Source: JANQIV01 sp050117315 (lineage in GTDB: Bacteria; Bacteroidota; Ignavibacteria; Ignavibacteriales; Melioribacteraceae). From it: a stretch of DNA of 64,000 nt. Below, one piece after another: positions 37,016-45,800 of this stretch; the stretch's first letter is position 1, and each line of letters starts with the position of its first letter. Under the pieces are notes generated by a model, which ran no database searches, had not been told where the DNA came from, and saw only the letters and a program-made list of their open reading frames with translations. The stretch covers positions 1 through 64,000 of the forward strand of contig JASFMY010000017.1 in the NCBI GenBank assembly GCA_050117315.1, written 5' to 3'. The translations under genes were made by a program, and so were the position numbers.

Positions 37016-37247
37016 AAACCGCAGTAGCCATCCCGCATGCGGGATTGTTGGCACACATTCAGGATTTCCATTGTCATATGAAATTTTTCCCGGCAACACA
37101 TTCGAAGGAAAGACAATGCTGCCAATCATAGAAAAACTCATAAGGCATTGGTAGCTTCTACCGCACTAATTGTCAAAAGTCAGGTTATAATGATGCTATG
37201 AGTAGGAAGTATTTTGCAATGGCAGAGAAAGCAAACAAAAAAAGAAA

Positions 37248-39947
37248 TTAAAATTTATATCCTATCGAAAAGTAGAAGAAAGTCTCACCCCAGCTTATCG
37301 ATTTATCCGGAAGCAGGTTTCTAAAATCAAAACTTTTGCCAACAGAAAAATCAGCCGGTCCCACGGGAGTATCCAAAGAAAAGGTGCCGCCTATTCCGTG
37401 CCTGAAATCTTTGAACCGGATCTGTTCGCGCTCAGTCCAAATTGACCCGGTATCATACCTGAATTTCAAGTAAGAATCAAAAAATATTTTTACGGGAAGA
37501 TCAAGCCTATATTCTAAACCTGTTTGAAAAATTTGTCTACCTCTAAAATCATATTCTCTAAACCCGAAAAAGTTGCTTTGCCCGCCGAATGAAAACTGCT
37601 GGCTTAACGGAAGGGTTTCATCTGCAAAACCAATTGTAAATTTAAACCTAAGTGTGTGTGTTGAATTTATAGAAAAATAAATCTTGTAGTCGGCAAAAAA
37701 TTTAGTGAAGTTCGCCTCACCTCCCAAAAAACTTTGGGCAGTCTCATAATATGTATTCAACAGAAAGCCGTCGGTTGGGTAAGGAATTTGATCCTGGGAA
37801 TCTAAAGTCAATCCGAATTTGATCGCGGAAACATTTAGCTTATATTCGTCAACGGTATTACTGTTTGTATTTTCTATTTCATCACGTGTAAATCTTCCTT
37901 CAACAAATAGTTTGCCGTATTTCTGAACCTGGGTTCCCAATGCTGCAGAAACGCCATACCTTGATTCCTCATACTCGCCAATCTTCTGTCGTAATATTTC
38001 GTTTTTACTTGTGGTGGAGTCATCAAGGTAAGTACTTATATCTCTAAATTCATAGAATGCTCTAATGTTATAAGTAAAGTAAGTATTAAAAACCCTATTG
38101 GCTTTATGTTCAAAAATTACAGATGCATTTCTTGAACCTGCCGAAAGAATGGTCCCAAGCTCAGTTGCCGAGCCGAATATATTTTCATCTCTCAAATCAA
38201 TAGAAAATTGCGTAAAATATTCGTTGTCAACTCTCAGCCCGAACCTGATTAGAGCAGAAGGCTTTTCTTTTATCTTTATATATAATTTATTTTCATTGTT
38301 TTCTTTTATTACAAATAACTCTACTTCTTCAAAAAGATTTATACTTTTTAGATTATTCAGCGCCTTTTCAATTTCATCGTATTTAAAGTACCCGTTTTTC
38401 TTAAAGTCAAACTCTCTTCTAATTATAGATTCATTGGTTTTTTCGTTTCCTTCAATAATAATCTCCGATATTGATCCTTCATCTAAAGTAATTTTTAATG
38501 TACCGTCTATTTGATTGAAAGATATATTCCGAATATTTGCAAGTGAATACCCGTTGTTCCGGTATACTTTTAGTAATTCAATTAATTGATGCAAAAGAAG
38601 ATTCGCGTTGTAAGGTTTATTAAGCAACTTATTAATAACAGAATAAGCCTGTTCTTCCGGTATTTTATTAATTCCCGCGAGTTCTATTCGACTGACATCC
38701 CTGTTTAATTCCCCGTGAACAATCAATACAGACTGATCATTTTCTTCAATTATTTCAGCGCCGATTTTCTTGTGATTCCCAAACTCGTATACCTTGTTTA
38801 AGTAATAAAGAATTTCATTTCCCGTTACTTTGTTTTTGTCTATAATTTTTGAGTAGATTATCTTTTCTAATTCATCAGCATCCTTTTTTAAGCGAAGATT
38901 ATTAAATACTTTTTCCTCCCCAAAACTCTCTTTAAGAGAAGATTCATAAACTGATTTAATGCTGTCTGCAATTAACTGTGTCGATTCATAACCTGCTTCA
39001 ATTAAATTGTTTGCATACGAAAAGCTTGTGTTTTCATATTTACCTATGGGTGGATCTAAAATAAAATCGGCTTCATCCAATTGACTGGAATTTAGTATTT
39101 TCATTGGAATACTTATTAGCTGGTCTGCAATATCCCACGGGTAGCTGAGCTGTTCCTTTGACTTTAACGAGCTTGTTGTATTTACCGCGACAGTGATGTT
39201 AGGGTCAAAACTTTTGGCAATTTCTACTGGTATGTTTGCTACCAACCCCCCGTCAACTAACAGCAGCGAATCAAGACTTACAGGGGGCAGAAAAAAAGAA
39301 ACGCTGGAACTTGCACGCATAGATTTACTTAACGATCCCGAATTTAGGACAACCGGATTTCCGTTTACCAGGTCGGTACAAACAGCCCGAAATTTGTAAA
39401 GCATATCATCAAAATTATGCGTTAAATTAAGAGGTGCATTTAAGGTTAAAAGTGTTAAAAAAATAGAAACATCTTGGCCTGTATTTATTGATGTTGGAAT
39501 CACTAGTGAAAGACCATCCAGTCTTAAAGCAAAAATTGCTTTGTCTTCGGTTATCTTTTGCTCAAGAAAAAGTTCGGTTCTATCAGTTTCTTCCAATGAA
39601 AAAAAATCGTTCCAGTTGGTAGCGCGTACAATTGAATCGAGCTCATTAACACTGTAACCTGCCGAATATAGACCGCCGATTATACTGCCCATACTTGTTC
39701 CAATTAGATAGTCTATCGGGATCCCTTTTTCTTCAAAAGCTTTGAGAACGCCGATTTGTGCAAAACCCCTTGCCCCGCCGCCGCTTAAAGCAACTGCCAA
39801 CCTGGGTTTATTTTTTATTTCTTTGGTTGATAAGTTAAAGGGAAGTTTTTTTTCAACCAGATCAAGTTGAAGGGTATACTTTTCCTGTGAAAACAAAAAA
39901 GAAAATAAACAGAAAAACAACAAAGCCTTTTTGAAGAGGGCCAACAT
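37248..39947 (-). CDS. patatin-like phospholipase with POTRA and outer-membrane barrel
   Basis: 899 residues. Signal peptide 1-20, then a patatin domain with the oxyanion motif SGGGARG (55-61), the nucleophile in GTSMG (Ser85) and the catalytic DGG (Asp232). A POTRA-like segment (SEIIIEGNEKTNESIIRREF, about residues 495-560) leads to a C-terminal Omp85/Bac_surface_Ag barrel ending WGETFFYFSIGYKF. This is the layout of type Vd (PlpD-like) or RssA/BamA-fusion proteins; the patatin part would be lipolytic. It starts 5 bp after yidC on the same strand, so it is likely co-transcribed with the rpmH-rnpA-yidC block. Confidence 0.9.
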   Translation of the reverse strand: MLALFKKALLFFCLFSFLFSQEKYTLQLDLVEKKLPFNLSTKEIKNKPRLAVALSGGGARGFAQIGVLKAFEEKGIPIDYLIGTSMGSIIGGLYSAGYSVNELDSIVRATNWNDFFSLEETDRTELFLEQKITEDKAIFALRLDGLSLVIPTSINTGQDVSIFLTLLTLNAPLNLTHNFDDMLYKFRAVCTDLVNGNPVVLNSGSLSKSMRASSSVSFFLPPVSLDSLLLVDGGLVANIPVEIAKSFDPNITVAVNTTSSLKSKEQLSYPWDIADQLISIPMKILNSSQLDEADFILDPPIGKYENTSFSYANNLIEAGYESTQLIADSIKSVYESSLKESFGEEKVFNNLRLKKDADELEKIIYSKIIDKNKVTGNEILYYLNKVYEFGNHKKIGAEIIEENDQSVLIVHGELNRDVSRIELAGINKIPEEQAYSVINKLLNKPYNANLLLHQLIELLKVYRNNGYSLANIRNISFNQIDGTLKITLDEGSISEIIIEGNEKTNESIIRREFDFKKNGYFKYDEIEKALNNLKSINLFEEVELFVIKENNENKLYIKIKEKPSALIRFGLRVDNEYFTQFSIDLRDENIFGSATELGTILSAGSRNASVIFEHKANRVFNTYFTYNIRAFYEFRDISTYLDDSTTSKNEILRQKIGEYEESRYGVSAALGTQVQKYGKLFVEGRFTRDEIENTNSNTVDEYKLNVSAIKFGLTLDSQDQIPYPTDGFLLNTYYETAQSFLGGEANFTKFFADYKIYFSINSTHTLRFKFTIGFADETLPLSQQFSFGGQSNFFGFREYDFRGRQIFQTGLEYRLDLPVKIFFDSYLKFRYDTGSIWTEREQIRFKDFRHGIGGTFSLDTPVGPADFSVGKSFDFRNLLPDKSISWGETFFYFSIGYKF

Positions 39948-39952
39948 GTTAT

Positions 39953-41827
39953 CTAAAATTTTTTTTTCTTAGGTTTCTTCTGTGCATCTTTTTGAAGTTT
40001 CTGCTGTTTTTCCGCCGCATCCATCATTCGCTGCATAAACCCTCCTTTTTTCTTCGGGTTTTTCACCGGAACCAATTCACCGTCAGATTTTGACCTGTTA
40101 ATTAAATTCTGCTGAACTATTGAGAACAAGTTGAACATGAAGTAATAAAGATTTAATCCCGAAGGAAAGCCCATAAACATAAATGTAAACATTATAGGCA
40201 TCATATATACCATTGCTTTTTGACTTGGGTCTTTCATTGTCATTTTTTGCTGAAAGAACATTGTAATTCCGAGCAATGGCGCTAGCCCCGTAATTTTATC
40301 TATTCCAAACAGTGGAATTTTAAACCCGATATCATAAATAACATCAGGGGCAGATAAATTCGTGATCCAAAACATGAACGGCTCATGTCTAATATCTATA
40401 GCAACGTTGAATAAACTCCAAAGGGCAATAAGGATAGGCATCTGCAATAACATAGGCAGGCACCCGCCCATTGGATTTATGCCGTAAGTTGAATACAGCT
40501 TCATTGTTTCTTTTTGAACCCGCTGCTGGTCTTCTTTGTATTTTTCTTTTATCTCGGCAATTTTGGGTTGAAGCTGCTGCATTCTTTTCATTGATTTGTA
40601 GCTCTGCTTTGTAAGAGGATAAAGAGCAAATTTAATTATCAATGAAAAAACTATTATTACAAAACCATAATTAGGAATAAATGTATGCAAAAATTTAAAT
40701 AGAGGTAGAAGAATGTATTCAGAAATCGGGCGGATAATAAATTTCAATCCGAGGAAACTGCCAAAATCAAATAAAGCTTCGTAATTTCTTCCGTATGACT
40801 TAAGTAAATCATAATCAATAGGGCCGATGTATAAATTATAAGTATTTTTCTGAAAATGGGTATCGTTAAAGGGAACTTTCAAACTTGCGCTGTAGTATTC
40901 TCTTTTCCCGTACTGCGGATGCATTACAGTACGCCCTTCAAGTATTGCTCCGCCCCTATCGCTAGGTACATCAGGAGAAACAATAACTGCGAAGTATTTA
41001 TTTTTAACCCCTATCCAATCAATTTTACCGTTAAATTCTTTTGATTCTTTTTCACCGTCACCCGGCGCATCAAGTATAATTTGTTCTTCGCCCGAGTAAA
41101 CACTTGCACTGGCATATTTTGCTTCATCTTCGGAATTCTGTTCAACAAAATTAATCCCGTTTGACCATTCAATATCGTACCTGTAACTACTAATAACATC
41201 ATGCATGTTTTCTAATTCAACATCAATTTTTGATGCATATTTGTCGCCGTAAAAAGTAAATATTTTTCTAATTGATTGATTTAGTTCGTTTGTATATGCA
41301 TATGATATTTGAAGAGAGTCTTCGGCATCAACTTTATAGTGGTAATTCTTAAGGTCGGATTCAAAATCAACTTTTGCCGTGTTTACATATTCACCCTGCT
41401 TTGTAACAAAAACAATATTAAAATCGCCGCCGTCTTGAGGATTAAGTAATTGAACATGTCTATCATAAAAATTGGATGTATCTTTTATACTTCTATAATA
41501 CCATGTTTCGTACTCTTTTAAATAATATTTTCTAATCCGGGCTCCTTTGCTCGTCATTTCAATTTTAGCAAGCTCGGTATCTATTGTTATTATTCTTTCT
41601 TTTTTGTTCGAGACAAATGAATTTTCATCTTCACGGATATCTTCTTCCAATTCTTCCGGCGCTTGCTCTTGTATTTCCGTAGAGACATCAGCGGGTTCCG
41701 GTTTTGAAACCTGAGTTGTATCTGCTGTTTGTTTTTGTTCCGGCTGGGGTTCCGGTGAATTAATATATAACCATACGACTAAAATTACTCCGATAAGTAT
41801 AAAAGCCAGTGTTGTTTGTTTATCCAT
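39953..41827 (-). CDS. yidC: membrane protein insertase YidC
   Basis: 624 residues. An N-terminal TM (TLAFILIGVILVVWLYI) is followed by a long periplasmic beta-sandwich domain (about 75-350) as in Gram-negative YidC. The conserved insertase core follows (FGSFLGLKFIIRPISEYILLPLFKFL, NYGFVIIVFSLIIKFALYPLTKQSYKSM, MGGCLPMLLQMPILIALWSLF, SGLNLYYFMFNLFSIVQQ). The tail is Lys-rich. It inserts inner-membrane proteins with or without Sec. Position downstream of rpmH-rnpA is conserved across bacteria; no yidD lies in the 131-bp gap to rnpA. Confidence 0.97.
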   Translation of the reverse strand: MDKQTTLAFILIGVILVVWLYINSPEPQPEQKQTADTTQVSKPEPADVSTEIQEQAPEELEEDIREDENSFVSNKKERIITIDTELAKIEMTSKGARIRKYYLKEYETWYYRSIKDTSNFYDRHVQLLNPQDGGDFNIVFVTKQGEYVNTAKVDFESDLKNYHYKVDAEDSLQISYAYTNELNQSIRKIFTFYGDKYASKIDVELENMHDVISSYRYDIEWSNGINFVEQNSEDEAKYASASVYSGEEQIILDAPGDGEKESKEFNGKIDWIGVKNKYFAVIVSPDVPSDRGGAILEGRTVMHPQYGKREYYSASLKVPFNDTHFQKNTYNLYIGPIDYDLLKSYGRNYEALFDFGSFLGLKFIIRPISEYILLPLFKFLHTFIPNYGFVIIVFSLIIKFALYPLTKQSYKSMKRMQQLQPKIAEIKEKYKEDQQRVQKETMKLYSTYGINPMGGCLPMLLQMPILIALWSLFNVAIDIRHEPFMFWITNLSAPDVIYDIGFKIPLFGIDKITGLAPLLGITMFFQQKMTMKDPSQKAMVYMMPIMFTFMFMGFPSGLNLYYFMFNLFSIVQQNLINRSKSDGELVPVKNPKKKGGFMQRMMDAAEKQQKLQKDAQKKPKKKKF

Positions 41828-41958
41828 ATAAAATCCGTTTTTTAGATAACCTTATTGACGTCAATCTTAATTTTTTATTTCGATTTACAAATCTGATAAT
41901 AAAATTCGGTAATAAATTACGGGTGGAAATATAATTAATATCTTCAACAAACATGAGA

Positions 41959-42366
41959 TTAAATAGCCGGCCTTATTTTTTGCAGTAATTCTTTTATATC
42001 AGGCATAACTTCATTTAAAGTTATTTTGGGACAATCTTTTTGATTTAAATACAACGGAGACAACACCAACAGCAGGGTGTTGTTTCGGGCTGTATTTTCT
42101 TTTAAGAGCATTTTTTTATTTAACCTGAAAGCTTCCCTCAGCAATCTTTTTACCCTGTTACGCCAAACAGCATTCCCGGCTTTTTTTGAAACAGCAAAAG
42201 CAGCTTTGTATCCAAATCTGCTTAATTCATTTTTTATAAAAAAAGTGGCTTTAAATTTTTTACTGACGGAGTGAATTGTTTTGCCTTGAGAATAAACTAT
42301 AATAAAATCATTTTTTCTTTTTAGCCTTTCAAGTTTTGAAAGGCCGTAATTTTTGAAATCTATTAT
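41959..42366 (-). CDS. rnpA: ribonuclease P protein component, non-canonical start
   Basis: The frame reads NYGLSKLERLKRKNDFIIVYSQGK ... AFAVSKKAGNAVWRNRVKRLLREAFR ... TLNEVMPDIKELL, the RnpA family with its RNRVKR RNA-binding motif. It is the protein cofactor of RNase P for tRNA 5' processing. Between the in-frame TGA at 42370-42372 and GLSK there is no ATG, GTG or TTG, only ATA codons at 42364-42366 and 42361-42363, overlapping the rpmH stop. The first in-frame ATG is far inside the protein. An AUA start coupled to rpmH translation gives about 135 residues, the normal size. An unnoticed base error is the alternative. Confidence 0.85.
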   Translation of the reverse strand: MIDFKNYGLSKLERLKRKNDFIIVYSQGKTIHSVSKKFKATFFIKNELSRFGYKAAFAVSKKAGNAVWRNRVKRLLREAFRLNKKMLLKENTARNNTLLLVLSPLYLNQKDCPKITLNEVMPDIKELLQKIRPAI

Positions 42367-42506
42367 TCGTCACTCACTGTTAATTTTTTTCTGCCTTTAG
42401 CTCTTCTGCGTGCCAATACTTTTCTACCGTTTTTTGAAGCCATTCTTGCTCTAAAACCGTGCTTGTTTTTTCTTTTTCTATTACTAGGCTGAAATGTTCT
42501 TTTCAT
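42363..42506 (-). CDS. rpmH: 50S ribosomal protein L34
   Basis: 47 residues, MKRTFQPSNRKRKNKHGFRA ... GRKVLARRRAKGRKKLTVSDE, a textbook L34. GTGGAG lies 7 bp upstream of the ATG. Its stop overlaps the putative rnpA start, so the two are translationally coupled. Confidence 0.97.
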   Translation of the reverse strand: MKRTFQPSNRKRKNKHGFRARMASKNGRKVLARRRAKGRKKLTVSDE

Positions 42507-42861
42507 AATTATCTCCACTTTTTACCAAAGAACACAAAATTAACTAAATAGAATTTAATAAACAAATAAAAATGGAATAGTAAGAGGTTTATTTAAAAGG
42601 AAGATGGCGGCTCATTTATCCGCAGCCCAGCCACTTTCTGCAAACAATTTCACCGCCATAAACCTATAAAGGGTGTACCTATAAATCGCACATTATATGC
42701 CAAAAAAAAGATGCATTTTTCAGCGTTTTTCGGACAAAAACAATAGACAAAGTATCTCAAAAGTGTTTCGTTCTGGGACGCAATCTCAATAAAGAACAAT
42801 TACAGGGGCATTTGCATACCCCTGCAAAAATTTATTTCATCAATACCTGTCCGCCGTAGTT
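42507..42861. other. intergenic region upstream of rpmH
   Basis: 355 bp holding the rpmH promoter (not localised) and the downstream region of the adhesin gene. A hairpin CAGGGG ... CCCCTG at 42803-42824 may end the adhesin transcript. dnaA and DnaA-box clusters, often found near rpmH, were not seen. Confidence 0.4.
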
Positions 42862-45800
42862 TTAACGGAGGAGTACCATTTTCTTAACTAGATTTACATT
42901 GTCTCCAGCCAATTGGTAAATGTAAATACCGGATGCAAAATTAGCAGCATTAAATGTAATTTGATGTGATCCAGCTATCATTTCTTCATCCAGTAAAGTT
43001 GTTACTACCTGACCGAGTATATTGTATATTTTTAGAGTAAATCTGCCGTTTTCTTTTAACTTGAATTTGATGGTTGTTGAAGGATTGAACGGATTAGGAT
43101 AATTTTGAGAAAGTTCAAATTCAGTCGGCAGCTCTTCCGTGTTTTCAACATCCGTAATTGCTTCAAAATCGGTTTTCAATATCTGGCCGCTTGATGTACC
43201 GGCATATAATGTCCCGGTTTCTTTATTGAGTAATATTGAACTTACTTCCGTACCTGCTAATCCGGCAGTACTCCATGACAGGCCTCCATCATTAGTTGTA
43301 TAAACGCCGTTTGCCCATGTGCTTATATATGCATTGTCATCACTATCAATTGATAGTGAATAAACATACAATGCAGGCAAGCCGTAATTTGATTTATACC
43401 AGCTTGCGCCGTTATCGTCTGAGTAATAGACACCGTCACCGTAAGTTCCGGCATATATTTCATCATTGGATGTAATTGCCAATGTCCAGATATATGCATA
43501 TCCGACATTTAACTGAGACCAGTTTGATCCGCCGTCTGTTGATTTATAAATTCCTCCGCCAACAGTTGCAACAAATATATCACCGCTTGAATTTATAACC
43601 AGATCATTTATTGCCAGGATATCCAGTCCGTTGCTAACGTCTGTCCAAGTACTTCCGCCGTCTGTTGATTTAAATACTCCCGTTCCCCAGGTACCTGCAT
43701 ATACATCTCCGTCAGGTGCAACTGCTATTCCCCTAACATCGTATCCTGTTAGGCTTGTTAATGTCCAGGTACTTCCGTTATCATTGCTGAAGAAAAGTCC
43801 TTGTTCTGTTCCTACATAAATGTTGCCTGTTGTTTCATCCGTAAAGATGGACCAGATAAATGCAGCGTTCATTCCGTCGTTAATTTTAGTCCACGTTTCG
43901 CCGTCGTCGGTTGAGCGGTAAATATTACCACCCCAGGTACCGGCTAAAATATTTTCGTCAATATCATTTGACAGGGAGTAAACTATTTCACTTAACCCGA
44001 ATGAACCGGCACTGTTCCATTCCTGGCTGCTTCCGCTATCACCGCTTGAACCACCCGAACCACTGCTTCCTCCAGTTCCAGTATTTCCGATCGCAACTAT
44101 TGCCGTGCCGTAATCGTCTTCCTCATCATCGCCGTTATTCGGAGTTGAATCGGGATCATCCAAATCGGATGAGAATATTTCCGCAACGTTAACAAGTGTT
44201 GTATCAACAGGTATATTTCCTATGAAATCACAAATATTGAACTGTGCTCCGCCGCTTCCTTCAAGATTTTTACAAATCATTTGACCGCTTTGAACACCTC
44301 CGATCATGTTTACATCAGCATACGGTGCCAGTATTGTACCTGCAACACCTACCTGGTTGATTACCAAATTTTTAGCATTGTAAAAGTTATATATCAGATT
44401 TTCACAACCATCCTGAACATTACCGGTTTGGCCGTTGAGGTGAATACCGCCGCTCCAGTCATCAACAGTTTGACCGTCAATATTTATCAACACAACTGAA
44501 CCGTCAGGATAATCAACAACCAATGAAGTAGCATTTTCCAAATCTTCAGCATCTACTAAAAATACATTTAAGAAAGGATCAGTACCTTCTAAGAATAATT
44601 GACTGTATTCAAATTTAGTAGTACCGGTTGTTGCTTTATTTTTTATTTCGTTTGATAAGTTTTTCAAATATGTATCAGCCGATGCAAAATCTATTGGTTT
44701 ACCGTTTTTTAAATCACCGTCAATAGATACTAAGTTTATCGGCAAGTTAGTTGAATTGCCGTAAACTACATTACCGTTGAAAACTCTACCGCTTTCATAT
44801 GTTAAGTTATTATCAACTATCAACACATCTTCACCGGTTGTTGATAATTGATCTCCTAAGCTGTAGTTTGATAAATATGCGTTTCTGCCTACCGCCATTT
44901 TACCTTCCGTGTCTGAAGAAGGCATTGTAATGTCGTTTAATACAAAGACGTTGAAGCCTTTTGCCGGGCCGATATTCAGCGTAGTAGTGTTTGCAGTTTC
45001 AACATCAACAAGTACGGTTATAGTTAAGGATTTTGTTGCACCGCTAGCAATCTCGCCTATTGTCCATATTCCGGTGTTATCGTCATATTCGTTCGATGGT
45101 GAAGCTGAGATGAAGTTTAAGCCTTCAGGTAAAAAGTCCTGAACTTTTACGCCTGTTGCTTTTTGTGGACCGCTGTTTGTAACTTCAATTGTAAATGTTA
45201 CTTGATCGCCATCTTCGGGGTTATTATTGTCTACAGTTTTTACTAAACTAAGATCAGCTTCTTCAGGATCAGGAGGATCGCATACATTTGGATCCCATGA
45301 ATATTTTTTAGTTACTTCTTCGCCCAACTGGTTATCGTTGCAATCATAAACTTTAACAAAAAATTCCAACTCTACCAACGTATCTGTAGGGCTAACTCCA
45401 GGCCATTGGCCTGTTATTGAGAATGACGTATCTCCGCTTATCCAGAATTGTTCATAGTGAACTGAGTTGTCGGTATTATCGTCTTGCGGGTTAAGAATCT
45501 GCCATCCTGTTACTACTCTTGCCCTGCTTGGATCAGGTGTAACATCAATAGATGTGTTTACAGTAACATCGACTTCGTTATGTTCACAATATTCAACATC
45601 TGCACCTAAATCCAATAGCCAGCTTGTTGTACATGCATTAGGATCTTTTCCGTTTTCAATTATATGTAATCCGTATTTATCATCATCGTTATAAGGATTT
45701 GTTGCATATCCGCCGGGAACTTCCGCCGTAAATGTTCCGACACCTTCCAGCGAGATGAATCCGGTTGGTAAGTTTTGTTCTTCTACTGTATATTCGCCGT

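Noticed and set aside
36703..37141. Proteins with GFPRCVG heptapeptide repeats
   Set aside because: All frames are open because the repeat is 21 bp; no start signal, no family, and the flanks are not coding-like.
42507..42861. Replication origin next to rpmH
   Set aside because: No DnaA-box cluster, no dnaA gene and no AT-rich unwinding repeats were seen.
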